NCBI GenBank assembly: GCA_003999685.1
Contig: CP021221.1
Span: forward strand, 620,001-684,000
Source: Taiwanofungus camphoratus
Taxonomy: Eukaryota; Basidiomycota; Agaricomycetes; Polyporales; Taiwanofungaceae
Direction of reading: 5' to 3'
DNA: 64,000 nt
Shown here one piece after another: positions 23,907 to 36,496 of this stretch. Below the pieces are notes generated by a model. The model saw nothing but the letters and a program-made list of their open reading frames with translations. It was not told where the DNA came from and ran no database searches. The position numbers and the translations under genes are program-made. The number at the start of each line of letters is the position of its first letter. Positions within the stretch are counted from its first letter, which is position 1.

Positions 23907-24991
23907 ATGGTGAGTACGCGTCGTGGCTGTTGTCGCCCCCGTTGCTGACGATGTCTGCCCCCCGCTCACAATTTGTGGGTACTCAGTACGGAGACGCTGC
24001 CGCCCCACCCCTTGACCCCTACACTGATGCATACAACGAGCCGCCGCCGCCTGCCCCGGGGCCCACAGTCGATCCGCGGGACCGCGACCTGCCTCCCCCG
24101 CGGGGCCGGTCGCGCTCTCGCAGCCCTGTGAGAGCCAACGGTGGCGGTGCCAGCTTCCGCAGGTCGCCTGCCCCCCGTCGGCCTCCTCATGCGCCAATTG
24201 TTCGTTCCACTTGATCTTTGTTCTGCGTGTGGCTGTGCTTACCTGGCGAAGCAGGCGCCCAATCCATCCAACGTGTTGGGGGTGTTCGGCTTGAGCATCA
24301 GGACTACAGAGCGCGATCTCGACGACGAGTTCAGCCGTTTTGGGCGTGTTGAGAAGGTGGTTATTGTGTATGATCAAAGGGTTGGTCCATTTTTGGCGGT
24401 CCGTGTGGCGCAGTGTTACTCATTTTTCCAAGCAGTCAGACCGTTCGCGCGGGTTCGGTTTCATCACCATGTCGACGGTTGAGGAAGCCACTAGGTGTAT
24501 AAAAGAGTTGAATGGCGTGGTAAGCACGAATATCCGGCCTTCAATGTCGAGTTGAATGCTCAACTCTATGATAGGATTTGAACGGTCGTCGTATTCGAGT
24601 CGATTACTCGGTGACCGATCGCCCTCATGCCCCCACTCCGGGAGAATACATGGGCCATCGGCGCCGCCGCGGGCGTGACACTTACTCAGGATCGGGCCGC
24701 GAATTTCGGGACGACAGATTCGACGACTACCGTGATTCATACAGGGGCGACAGACGTGAACGTGACCCTTACCGTCGCGACGATAGGGACCGCGACCCGT
24801 ATGGCAGAGACAGGGATTGGCGTGACCGTCGGAGCCCGCCCCCGCGCAGTCGGTACTCTCCGGATTACAGAAGACGCAGAAGCTATTCCAGGAGCCCTCC
24901 GCGGGGCAGCAGTCCGCGTGCTCGGGACTATGACGTTCCCTCATCGAGTGCGCTTCCTCCTGCCAATGGAGCTGACTCTTCTCGTTGGTAA
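23907..24991 (+). CDS. Transformer-2-like SR splicing factor (RRM plus RS tail)
   Basis: Nuclear RNA-binding protein of the Tra2 type that promotes exon inclusion through purine-rich enhancers. Five exons: 23907-23909 (ATG only), 23987-24199, 24255-24380, 24436-24519, 24575-24991; 281 codons with stop. An N-terminal Pro/Arg/Ser segment ([15 protein letters not shown]) leads into one RRM with RNP2 [10 protein letters not shown] and RNP1 SRGFGFITM, preceded by [11 protein letters not shown] and followed by [18 protein letters not shown]. The RRM-flanking linker ([15 protein letters not shown]) strongly recalls Tra2, where TPG-containing linkers follow the RRM. The C-terminal third is an RD/RS-rich tail ([31 protein letters not shown]). 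The single-codon first exon is shared with the divergent eL18 gene. Confidence 0.92.
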
Positions 24992-26156
24992 GATGATTGT
25001 GGTGGAAGACTGGTGCGTCCGGGATCGGAACGGTTTGTTTCTTGGAAGGGTAGCCATCAGAGGGCGAAGGCAGAAGAGTTCAAGTGATGAAATCATCGCG
25101 GCGGTCTCCTTCTGCAAGACCTTCTCAATTTCCTCAAGTATGCAATTATTTTCCCCGTCTGGACTGCGTTCCTCGTTCTCTCAATAGCACAGAAAAGAAA
25201 ACCCAAGTTGTCAAGTTTGCTTTCGTACCGCCTCGAATATCTTGTAATCTCGCTTGTTCGCTCTGCCTACGACTACATTGAATAGTTGCAAGTTGCAAGT
25301 GCAAGGAAGGCGATTCTATGTTTGATCGCGTGTGGTGGCCTTGGTGGTCTAGCGCTGGCCCCCGCGCCCGCTGCTGCGGCGCATGAATGCCCTTTTAGGA
25401 GTGAAAATTGTTTTGTGTCGCACAGCCTTCGGGTGCCGAGTACCCTCAGGTGACATACTGACGCGTGAAGAGAGAACAATGAATGTGCCTTTGTTTTCCC
25501 ATTGCAGGACTATAGGTGATACAGGGACTGGCTAGCTGTCAAACTGTATCCAGGGACAAAGGATGCGCCCGAGGATAATCAAAGCGGGATAATACGAAGT
25601 TCTGAAGACGTCTCCAGGGAAATTTGACATGTGTTGAAGCCGGAGGACGTGAAGATGTGTTGAAGATTATCAATGAGCGTCCAATGCTCCACTTTTGGAC
25701 CTGTTCGGAGAGAATAATGCATGATTTTTGGGGCTACCGTCCTCGGTTCTCTGACAACTGATTCCACTTCAACTCACATGGAGAATACGGTCCCTTGACC
25801 GTTCAACGGGACTGACGCATTGTGTGCCGAAGGTGGCCACTTCTTCGGAAGGATAGCAAACAGTCCACTCGACAGTGCGCCATCGCGCAGTATGGGGAAG
25901 ATCGGGCGATGGTGCAGTCAGGAGCGGATGGACGATGCATCATGTATATACATCTATATGTTGACTTTATACCACGAATTTATATTGTAAAACACACAAC
26001 AGAAGTGACCGAAATATGTTTGCCCCAAGAGAATAATTTGACATACGATCTGTGGCGCCACATGATCTAGGAGATCTGGCCTGTTTTAGCAACTGTTATT
26101 CTCATAATTTTGCCCGTCTGATCGGACGGCCTATTACACTTCGCTCGTTTCTCAAT
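24992..26156. other. Intergenic between Tra2-like and NUG1
   Basis: About 1.2 kb with no ORF I can support. The first part probably carries the Tra2-like 3' UTR and the last part the NUG1 promoter. No repeat or RNA gene seen. Confidence 0.5.
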
Positions 26157-28535
26157 ATGCCTCTCATCCGTAAAAGTGAACAGTCTCGCCTATTTATCGA
26201 GCGTTTGAGCTGATTTTGGGCACACAGAAACCAGCAACCGGGGTACGACAAACCAACGGGAGAAGATCAAGCATAAAGTTGCGGAGACCAGGAAAAAGAG
26301 GAAGAAGGAGACGAAGAGGAATCCTCAGTGGAAGACTAGTACGTTTCCGCACTCTTGTAGTCTTCAATATCGTTCCAACGACATTGGATGGGTCGGAATA
26401 TAGAGCATCCGAAAGATCCTGGTATCCCAAATAATTTCCCTTACAAGGACCAGATTTTAGCGGAAGTCGCGGAACAACGAAGACAGGTACGTTCTTTATT
26501 CTATATGAGCAACGATGTATCGACTTTTTTAACAGGCTACAGAAGAGAAAGAACGACGAAGGGAGGGGAAAAAAGCAGCAAAAGCGCAAGCGGCAGGCGA
26601 GGATGGTTTTGACGGTGCAGAGTCCGGAGAGACAGGTTTTGATGGGGTGCGCGCAATTAACGCAGGCATGCAGGAGAAGACCAGCAGTCAAGCGAACGCT
26701 ATGGAAGTCTATGTCGAAGATAACGAGGAAGCCGCCCCTATGCTAGTCAACCGCGATTTACCCAATCTCAAATCGGTGCTCGACTTGGCGGACGTTGTGG
26801 TTGAAGTACTAGATGCTCGTGATCCGTTGCGGTACAGGAGCTCACACATAGAGGCTCTGTCAGAAGGCAAGAAAACGCTCATTATTCTCAACAAGATTGG
26901 TACGTCAATGTCGGGTTGTCCCTTGTTAAAACGCTGCTAGATGCTCCCATCACAGACGGTTGCCCGCGAGAAGCGGTAACTTCATGGGCTACAACGCTCC
27001 GAAGTCAACGGCCTACCTTGCTCTTTCGGGCTGCTTCTGCATTCCTCCCGTCCGCCCCAGAGTCGTCAAACAAGGGGAAAGGCAAAGAACGCGCGGACGA
27101 TTCGTGGGGTACTGATTCTGTCTTATCGTGCCTGCGCCTCTGGGCGCAAGAAAAAGAGGGTAGTGAACCCTTAGTGGCTGCTATAGTTGGAGTCACGAAC
27201 GTACGCTATGATCTTTCTGACGATTTCAAATACTGATTCGTATGACAGGCAGGGAAGAGTTCATTTGTGAACTCTCTGACGCGCAAGGCGGTTTTGCCTA
27301 TATACAAGTTCTCTTCCCATATGCAGGACGGCCCATCGACTACCTCATATCCTCAAGAAGTGGAATTGGAAATTGATGGAAAACAAGTTCGTATCATCGA
27401 TACTCCAGGATTATCATGGCACTCCCCTTCAGATCTGAGCGATGAGGGACGCGAGCGCTTGCGTGCCCAGGATATCCTTTTGAGGAACAGGGGCAGGATT
27501 GAACGTCTGAAGGACCCTGGTCCAGTGGGTCAGTTGTTTCTTTGAGAATGCTGCACGTCACGATGCTCACTAGCACTGTAGTGGCCGAACTCGCCTCCCG
27601 TGCCGATCGGGAAGACCTGATGCTCTTATACAACCTTCCCGCTTTTGCGGAAGGTAATCCGAACGCGTTCCTCTCCGGAGTCGCTCGCTCAAACGGCCTG
27701 ATCAAGAAGGTAATGATATTTTTTGCTATCGTATACACATCGGTACTGACCGTAGCTTGGCCAGGGCGGAGCGCTGGATTTGGCGGGCGCCTCTCGTATT
27801 GTCCTGCGAGACTGGAGCACCGGGAAGTTTCCCCGGTATACCATGCCAGCTTCCCCTCCCTCCCCTTCGACAACTCTCTCAGATCCTTCCCTTGCAGATG
27901 TCTATGCCAAGGACGGGCAAATTTTATCCAATCTTCTTACCCGGAAAGAGATGCGCAAGGCAGGTGGCGTAGTCAAACTCAAGCCTGGTGAAAAGGAGAC
28001 CCGCAAGGTCCTCCTGGATGCAGCTTGGATTGGCTCCGAAGACGAAGACGGGAATGAGAGCGATGTTGAAAAGGATGAATCTGGTGACGACACTTCGGAG
28101 GATATCAAAGGATCGGATGAGGACGACGAAGACGAAGAACATGAAGGAGATGAAGATGAGGACGAAAAAACACTGCCGCTTACCGGCAAATGCAAACGAG
28201 CGGCTACCAAAGCTGCCATCCCACTGCCTCGGCCTGCCAAAAAGGTTGCCTTCTCCGCTGAGCCAAGGGGGACCAAACAAGCTCGTGCAGCGGCAGGTGT
28301 GAAAGGTCAGCAAATGGCTGCCCTCAATACAAACGCCAGATCTACAGTCGAGGGCAAGTTCAGGGTGAAGCCTCAGTCAAAAGCAGCCAAGACAACGAGG
28401 ATGGCAAGGGACAAGCCTTCAGCGGAGACATCAACGGTCGCTACTACCAAGAATGCTAATCCGTCTTCGAAGAAGACTTCTGCATCCAAGGGCAACGATG
28501 GGGAGGAGGCTTATGACTTCAACAAGTTCTTCTGA
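26157..28535 (+). CDS. NUG1: Nucleolar GTPase NUG1/GNL3, pre-60S assembly
   Basis: Circularly permuted GTPase needed to mature and export pre-60S ribosomal particles. Eight exons: 26157-26175, 26228-26338, 26404-26486, 26536-26899, 26956-27200, 27249-27528, 27582-27709, 27765-28535; 667 codons with stop. The N-terminus is the basic GN3L domain (MPLIRKKTSNRGTTNQRE, then a Lys/Arg-rich coil). G motifs appear in permuted order: VVEVLDARDPLRYR, LIILNKID (G4), then GVTNAGKSSFVNSL (G1) and RIIDTPGLSW (G3). Next come RADREDLMLLYNLPAF and LDLAGASRIVLRDWSTGKF, typical of the C-terminal part. The long tail holds a very acidic stretch and basic patches and ends EAYDFNKFF, similar to other NUG1 tails. 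The G1 block is split by an intron (VTN|AGKSS). Confidence 0.95.
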
Positions 28536-28938
28536 GCAACGTGCGTAGTGGAACTATTGGTTGAAAACAATGTAACGCATATATATACATAGACTATTAA
28601 ATTACTCGTGTGGTCGTTCGTTACGTTCTATCGTTATGATCTACTGTCAGTGTCTACGGTCGTTGCACAACATTAATGGTATAGAAGTCAATGAGAATCC
28701 GGTTTGAGATGGAATACAAAACACATAGCGAACAAAGTCGCGCAAATGGTATGCAAATGCGTATATGGGCAAATATAATGCAGAAGATTCCTTGTAGTAA
28801 CAACAGAAACCGCCCCATCACTGTTACGACGAGAGCACATTAGGCATGCCAAGAAGAATGCAGGTGAACGGCTGAAAAAATGGAAAGTTCCATGCAAATG
28901 AGCCAGAACCAGAACTAGAACTTCGTCCAAAAGCGCAA
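28536..28938. other. Convergent 3' intergenic region
   Basis: About 400 bases between facing stop codons, AT-richer than the flanking exons. Nothing beyond likely 3' UTRs is seen. Confidence 0.55.
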
Positions 28939-31900
28939 TTACGCGCCAATTTTGACGACACACGTCCCTCCCTCTCCTAACACACCCCTCGGACCACTCG
29001 AGTCCCTTCTGAATACCTCCGGCGCATTCTCAAATGTTACAACTTTGTCTTCGTCTTCTTCGCAGCCTGTCCATGGCCTGATCGAGCCTCCCCCAGACAT
29101 CTCCAGTACGGCACTCAACGCGTCGCGTACATCTCCACCATCGAAGTCTACGTCGGCGGAGACGTTTATCCATGAGTATCCCACCGTACGCTTGAGCACT
29201 TTTTCCTTCTTGGTCAGCCGACTAGAGGACGGAGCCTTCGTGGAGCCACTGGAGGTGGACATAGCACGCCTCATGGATCGGAGGCCTGATCGAATGTTGT
29301 CACCAGCCTTCGGAACCCCGCGCTCGGGGTAGTCTCCCACGAGCGTGGTGAATTGGGCATGGGACGGACGATCCTCGGGCTTCGGCTCGTGGCCAGAATC
29401 GGATCCAGAATGTGCAGCATCCTCAGACGATGACAGGGCCGAAAGTGTGGGCGATGAACGTGAAGCCATGGACGACGGTGAAAGGACGAGCAACTTCTGC
29501 GCAGCCTCCCAAATGCACGCACCGCCTACAGTATCCAGCACGGCATCGAACGACCGACCCTCGTCCACAAGACGTTCGAGAACACTGAGCGGCTCACCAA
29601 CACAGATCTCCTCAACGCCCCAGGCGCGCAATCGCCCTTCTACCCTCTCGCGCTTGTAGCCAACCTCGGACGGATCGACCTCGCCCTCCGCCGACATTAT
29701 GTCCTGCACGGCCGACTCCGGAATCTGAACAGAGACTCTAACCTTGCGCTTTCCTAGCATCTGCGCAGCCATCGCCCCGGCACCATCGTGACCCATGAGG
29801 ATGAGGGCGTGAGGACGTCCCTCAGCCTCCCGAGATCTGCGGGAGGCAAGGACGTCTGCGAAGGTGCGCACAGCACGGTGGGCTGGTATTCCACACAAAG
29901 GAAGAAGTGCCAATTCCTCGAGACTTAGCGGCTGCTTTGGGGCGAGCGGGGAGGAAGCCAGAGACGACGGAGGAAGCGACAGAGCACGTGTGCCTGCACG
30001 CCGCCGTGGCGGAAAGAGGGATATGGGGCGGGAGCGGGGCTGCGGAGAGCGATAGATACGATGTCGTTCGACCAGGATAAATTCAGCCAGAGCACCAGAC
30101 TAAGTTTAAAGAACGGTTGTTAGCCGCTGTCCCCTGAAGCTGACAAAATGGAATATGAGTTACCTTCCTGACATCCAATAATCCAATAACCCAGTCTCCT
30201 CGTCTACACACCTCTTTACTGACCTCAAAACCACATTCCACGGTTCTCCCCACGAAGCTTCGTCCAGGAATGAACCCCTTTCTCCTTCTCATCGAAGTGC
30301 CCTTCGACTTAGAGCCCCCTTTCCATCCGTCGACCTTTTCCTGCACAATCAACGAGTCCAACCCCTCGAGACCAACTGCGAACACCTGCACTAATACATG
30401 CGAAGAAGGCACAAACGAGGGAGGCGCCAGGTGTGCGGTGAAAGCAACAGGGAGCGGCAGCGCACTCCTCAGATGTGCAGGGGTCGCACTGTCCTTCTTG
30501 CGGCGGTCCTTCTTTTTCAGGTTCAGGCTGAGGGCCAAGCGTGTCTTGGTTCTTCCCAACGTTCCCGAGCCTGTACCAGCGGATGCCGTGCCGCGCACGA
30601 CCTCGATCGTCGTCATGCTGCTCTGCGCAAGGCCCGCACGTACAAGGTCTACACGCCCGTCGGGAAGCGGCTTGCCCTTCTTGTTCGTGTACGCGGCGTG
30701 AGGAAGCGAGAGGCTCGTGTATCCGCTGGGAAGACTGGGGCCCTCGGAGGGGAATGGTGTGGGTAGCGCGTGAGTAGGGAGGCTGGATGTAAGCGCGGAT
30801 GTAGATTGCGAGAAGCCGAGTGGGGAAGCGGCACCCGAGGCAAAACCGGAGCCAGACGGGGATGAGGAGAGCGAGATAGGACGCTGCACGCGGCGCGCGT
30901 AGTCCTGCAGGCGCGAGTCGGGCGACTCGTACGGCGTCTGCGGTTGGGACTTGGACTGCGCCTGAAGATCCATAGAAGCAAGGTACGACAGGCCCGTCTT
31001 CTCCATGGGGCTCGAGAGTGTGCGCAAGCGAGGGTGCATCGGGCCACTACCGCTGAGCATAGGCGTCGAGCTTGAGAAGGTAGGCGGGGGCGTCCCACTG
31101 CGGAAACTATCGCCGAAGGGGACGGGCGTAGATGAGCGGCTGGGTTCTGCACTACTTACGCCGCTGTACTCGCTCTCGTCCTCCTCCCACAGTGCAGACA
31201 TGCGCGAGCGGGACTGGCGGTGCGAGTGTCGGCTGTTGCGGTCTGCCTTGGGGCGGGACGGGCGGGGACGAGGTACAGGGAGTACCTCAGCAAGCTGGGA
31301 CGAGACAGTGGAACCACCGGCATGCGGCGGGATGGGAGGCAGGAGATCAGGGTGGAGGGGGCGAGCGCGCCGACGAGGGGACTCAGTCTTAGGAGACGCA
31401 GGAGCAGGGGGAGGGGCGAAGGAACGGACCTCCCTTGCCCAATCTTCGTCCGTGTAGCTACCGCGCGCAGCAGGCAAGGATTGGCGCCGTACAGTCTTAT
31501 CGCTGTCAGAAGACGGAAGGGTTGCCGGGGCGACGGAAGAAAGGTCGATGCTCAAGGGCCGCGGCCGACGCACGGTCGTCGGTACAATGGTGATCACCTC
31601 AACAATGTCATCGTCGGGTTTGGAGGTTTCGGACTTGCTCAGACCGCGTTCCGACCCTTCGGATGCTGCCGGAGTGGTGACCCGGGTCGAGTCTGTCGCG
31701 CAAGAGGACGAGAAGACCGAGCCTTCGTCATCATGCTCGGAAGAGGCGGAAGAGGAAGAGGAAGAAACAGAAGTGTAGATGGAAGCATCAGACGCAGTAC
31801 GAGATACACCGGATGTCGACTCTATCGAGTCGACCGATGGCCGCGTCGAGTCGACCGACGGGCGCGCAGGGAGGCTCGGGGGAAGGGGGAGGATGGCGGA

Positions 31901-32644
31901 AAGGAGCGAATGGTCGAGCGGCATGCGCGAGGCATGTGTCGAGTCCACCGCAGGCGCGGCAGCAGACTTGGTGTGAACCAAGGCGGAAATAAGGGCTTGG
32001 GAATCGAGCATCTCTGCGGAGCTGCTACTGGATCCGAGAGGGGGTACTAGAGAGGACGCGGGGGTGTAGAAAACGTCGTCCTGGTCGTCGCCGGTGTCCC
32101 CAGGTTCGCCTGCGCCTACGTAGCCGGTGAGGTCGACTGGGCGTCGATCTGAAAGGCACGGGCGGGAGGCAGTCGAGCTTATGTATGAGACTTCATCTGC
32201 GGCATGATGGTTCGGAGGCTTCTGCAATGAATCTTGAGATGACGCGATTTGGCGGATAAGGGATCGCTTATTTCGAAGCTGGTGACGAGGGAACATCAAC
32301 AAATAAAAAAAATATGAAGATAAGCTTAGCTCGCAGGCACCCAAAATAGGCGATGGAGGCATCAAACGTACAACGAGGCCGTTGTCCAGCCGGACGGCGC
32401 TGCTCGACGCCCGCTGGGGCGTACCGCGAGCAGGCAGAGTGTGGCGGGCGTGTACAGTGCTGGAGGCCCTGGGGGTCGAGCATGATACGCCCTCAAAGGA
32501 ATCTTCTTCGAAATCGGGGTCTGTGGTAGCAATTCGGATAAGCTCGTGTTTACTTGAATAGTAGTCCTTCCGGGGTGGCTGGGGTGGTGAATACTTCTGA
32601 GAAGGGCGCCCTAGGAGTCGCTGTTTGAGCGTGGGCTTTGGCAT
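28939..32644 (-). CDS. Long disordered protein fused to an MDR (quinone-oxidoreductase-like) fold
   Basis: Three exons (minus): 32372-32644, 30164-32278, 28939-30099; 1183 codons with stop. It starts MPKPTLKQRLLGRPSQKY. The first 700 or so residues are low-complexity Ser/Pro/Arg sequence. Near residue 770 a GroES-like half of the medium-chain dehydrogenase/reductase fold begins (VLVQVFAVGLEGLDSLIV, IPGRSFVGRTVECGFEV, GDWVIGLLDVRKSGALAEF), then a Rossmann half (EELALLPLCGIPAHRAV, HALILMGHDGAGAMAAQ, FDAVLDTVGGACIWEAAQ). The Rossmann glycine motif is atypical (GHDGAGAM) and no zinc-binding Cys/His set is seen, so it resembles the zinc-independent quinone reductase branch. Fungal Ast1-type proteins are MDR relatives without proven enzyme activity and are one possible parallel. 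The substrate-side loops are extended by Ser-rich insertions. Function unknown; activity should not be assumed. Confidence 0.82.
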
Positions 32645-34164
32645 CGAGGTGGGCGATGCAGAGAGAGTTGAGTTGAACGTGGGCAGCGATGAGCACAGTG
32701 GTTGTGGACCATGCTGTGCACAGCCTGTGTACGCGACCGGAGCGGGTGGAGCCCAGCGGCTGTGAATGTGGCTGGCAGCCGCCCACGCGCCACAATCTGT
32801 TCCCGGTGGCTGAGCGCACACTTGCTCCTTCCAGCGCTAACCCTTCTCAGAAAAACCTTTCGCCCGTAAATTCGGTTAGATAATGCTCAGCGACTTCTAG
32901 CCATATTCCGCCCTCTTCAAGGTCCTGCCAGGCCCTGCCGCAAAATAACCGCCTTCCATCGCCTATTCCGACACTAAACGACTAAGCCGCGAAACCACCG
33001 ATCCGATTCTCCTGCATATCACAATCTAACTTGATCGAATCAAAACCTATCGCCAACACGTTCGACGCCACGGAACACTCGCAAGCATCAGACAAGGTAT
33101 CTACACGAACGTGATAGAATGCAGCCAACGAATGCAGCCAGTCATCCACCATCACTCCGACTCCCGACTTGTCTGATTGCGGTTCGCTTCGAAACACCTG
33201 GGACCCTTCGCATTGCACGCAGCATTGCATCTCATTGGGAAGTTGAGCATCCATCGTGCGTTTCTCCGGCCTCCTCCGTGCCTTGCGCCCTTGGTCCTCC
33301 AGCATGGCTCCTTGTCTTCCTGCGGCGATGGCAACGTCTGTCCCAATATAGAATCACGTGACCGCGATAAGTACTGTACCTGCACTTGTTCATCTCTTGG
33401 ATTAGCTCTTGATTCTTGATTCTTGATTCTGTGCTTTTTCGGACACGCCGGAGCTTCAAGAATATCAGATGAAGTTGCTCAGACAAGCAAGACCTTAGCC
33501 TCATGGCAGACTAACACTGTGAATAGAAGACAACAATGGTTTCCAGGACTTGTTCTTCGCTGAATGTTATCTACCACGCCTACATCAATGACGCTGATAG
33601 AACTTGTGTGCCCCGCACCTCTCCGCTTAATTTAGTGCTGGAAGAAGTTCAAGGAGATGCAGCCTGAGAACGTCCCCCCATCTCAGAACTGTATACATGT
33701 GCTTTTCCCGACATGTGTGCGGAAGACAAATACCCTCCCTCAGTAGCCGGTATTTCCAGACCAGATAAGCAAGGAGGCTTGCTCATATCCACTAGGTGCC
33801 GTGGTCAACAATGACGGCCGACTCACCTAGATACAGAGATCAATTCGAACTCGCTGCAGCATTTATCACAGTCCATCCTGCCGGACAGAACCCTAATGTA
33901 AGATACGCACTTCCCCGGATCTCGTCTCATCACCACTGTCGTTCTCGAAAATTATACCAATTCATCATGAGCCACTATCTGCCTGTATTCGCAAATCTGC
34001 TCTATCTGCCTACCTACATCCGCGCGCTCTGCAGGACAAATACCACGCACCGGACCGTTTCACCTCCATTCCTTTTTGACACCCTTCCCTGACCCCCTGA
34101 CTTGTTTCACTATCTCTGCCAAACGGACCTGACTTGCCTACACTAACCCCAGAGTGTCTGCTTG
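32645..34164. other. Intergenic
   Basis: About 1.5 kb. A minus-strand ORF of about 107 codons (32982-33305) and a plus-strand one from 33810 (starting MTADSPRYRDQFEL) are open but resemble no family, and I do not call them. A TTGATTC triplet repeat lies at about 33407-33430. Confidence 0.45.
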
Positions 34165-35860
34165 AAGGGATACGCTCTTCATCAGTCCCTGGCTACCCTT
34201 CACAGTATGCGTGTCGAGCACGCGCTGGGTTGCCGCGAAGTCTGCTGCGGCAGCTGCGCTCAGTTCGACGTTACCTGCTGCGAGGTTCTCCAACATCCGC
34301 ATCTCATTCCTACGGCAATACTAGGTGCATGCCCAGACGGCAGAACCAAACGAGGGAAGCACAAACGACGAGCTGGGGACGGGTACGACGTGTTCTCCGA
34401 GAACGTCTACCCAAGCAATGCACAGCCGAGCGAGAGCGACACCTTTCTTTTTCGCGATCGCTCGCAGCTCGTATACGATCGCCATATTGTGCGTTATACT
34501 CTGTGCAGTGTATTGTACGTAAATTCTCAGCCGATCTCTTACCGCTACCAAAGCGGCATGACGTATCTGCGGCTGAAACCGCTCTTACATGAGGCACCCG
34601 CCACCCTCGGAACTGTAGTGAGACGGTCTATCATGGACATATAGATGAAGGACTTACAAGGTATGTTCCCCTGGCTTTGTGATTATGTCTGTTAGGAGAC
34701 CATTATCAACAGGCCTGAATGAAGTCGAGGCACAATGCCTTTCAATAGTACTCACGAGTAGGCGGTAATTGCGATGCTGAGCTGCTTCGCGGTCGCGAGC
34801 ACTGACGAGCACCAGCCTCAGCTCAAACAAGAAGCATGGCGAAGCCCGGCCACCATTCTTCGTCTCTTCCTCGTACCAGAGTAGGCTGATCTCGATCTCC
34901 GCCAGTGCAATTGGACACACGGTCCATCATGGGCTTGCGACGCAGGTCAACAATGAGATCCATCCCGGTTGAGCACATGGAGGGAAGCATGCACCGCATG
35001 GGCACGCCGAAGGGTCTCCGCACTGCATTTGTCCACGCCGATGTGGTAAAACTTCCCCTCGTCAACCATGGCTGCGAGCGCGGCGAGGGTGGTCTCGATA
35101 CCTGCTGCGCGATCCACGCGCGCAGGTTGGTAGAAGTCGACCCTTTTGTCCCTCCCAGTGCGCGGGATGGTATCCACGCGCCGCGGCGCATGTTCTCGGA
35201 GCTTGTATTTATTATGATGCATATGGGCCATCAAACATTGATGTTGTGTTTAGGATCTCAACATCGAACCCGAAGCCATTTGGGAATGGCATTGAATGTA
35301 CGAGCCATTCACTTCTGGTGCTTCTAGCTTCAGCCCACCCTGTCACGATCGCAATATCAACGCTTGGCATCGAACACTTGTGAAAAGGTGATATGAACAT
35401 ACCTTGACGGACAAGAACAGACGCTCCGCGCAGTCTGGGTATTTCTCAATGAATCGTGCGAGCAGCTCCTTTTTGGGGCCCCGATCGCCCACATAGAAGT
35501 CTGCTGCAATGCGGAGCTGTCAGAGTTGCTGTACCCAATCGAACGCAAGAACCACACATCACTATTGAGGAACATCTTTACTCCAGGTGCATCACAGGCG
35601 GGGGTGCATCAATCCCACAATTGATGGCTGCAAGTACGTCCTCGTCTGGACTAGTTGGAACTTGACCACTAATGCATCAACAGGAGGCGGTCAGCGGGAC
35701 TTCTACTGGTTCAAGACCTCTATACACACGTCAACTTGATCAATCCAGAACAGAGAGAGGTATGCATGGTGTAGTGAGTGCTGCATATGCTTAGCTAGCA
35801 GAAGTGTCGAAAGATACCTACACCGACCTTTTGCAACGCTGCCCCACTAAGCTCTGCAGT
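34165..35860 (-). pseudogene. Aldo/keto reductase (pyridoxal-reductase type), apparently degenerate
   Basis: Conserved aldo/keto reductase blocks appear in the right order along the minus strand: LSGAALQKVGVG (about 35840-35805), PTSPDEDVLAAINCGIDA (about 35650), DFYVGDRGPKKELLARFI with ERLFLSVK (about 35500-35400), RVDFYQPARVDRAAGIE and CSAETLRRAHAVH (about 35160-35020), EISLLWYEEETKN (about 34900), VLATAKQLSIAITAYS (about 34795-34750), YELRAIAKKKGVALARLC and HVVPVP (about 34470-34350), and ENLAAGNVELSA (about 34290). Some gaps are ordinary introns. However, I find no start ATG upstream of the first block. The segment near 35590 contains an extra 11 bases with repeated CCTG ends that breaks the frame. 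Stretches near 35330-35240 and 34650-34520 do not align. It may be a recent pseudogene, or a gene with unusual splicing. Confidence 0.55.
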
Positions 35861-36496
35861 GTGATGTGTCTTCCTTCACCGGTCAATGCCGATAGCGATG
35901 CGTCCCCCTTGTGATGATATGATATGCACCTTCACAACCCATTGAATTAAGGTGAACGCAGAGCTCAAACATATACATTTCGATTATCATTCGGCATGAA
36001 ATAATCGTTGCTGGAGCATTGCCTACACTTGAAACTTGTCAATGGTCGTCATGGTTTCGCAGCATCTGGGAGGTGTGATGGCATCGGCGAAAGTCCCTTA
36101 AGTTGCGCGATCATGCCAACACGATAACAGCGGGGTGAACGCTCGTGCAAGCTCTTAGCCGTGTGAGGTGTGGGGTAATGTGGGACTAAATCGCTGATAG
36201 ACGAATCTCCTTGACTTGAACGAAGCTAGAGAAACACACGGACTTAGCTAGATACGTATGCCTCATGGCATGCTTCTATTGCTTGAAGATATGCTTTCTA
36301 GGCCATTATCACAGAACTCTATTTATCATCACACGTACACATGCAGTTGGTACATCCGACATATTCCCTTCAGCTCCAGCGATAGAAGTTCGTTAGGACC
36401 TGGACTGGTTGATTGCACAACAGCATGTTTGGGCCAGAAGATGCCGTGCATGTGCGCATATAACCTCATGATACACTCTGTTCAACCATCCCGGAT
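35861..36496. other. Intergenic
   Basis: About 640 bases upstream of the reductase remnant and after the HODM-like stop codon. Short ORFs only; nothing recognised. Confidence 0.5.

Noticed and set aside
31005-32050. Plus-strand ORFs (up to 276 codons) opposite the MDR-fusion gene
   Set aside because: The minus strand carries one long frame linked by splicing to a recognisable fold; these are shadows.
33810-34644. Plus-strand ORFs starting MTADSPRYRDQFEL and MKGYALHQSLATLH
   Set aside because: The second is antisense to the 3' blocks of the aldo/keto reductase remnant. The first is short and has no family resemblance.
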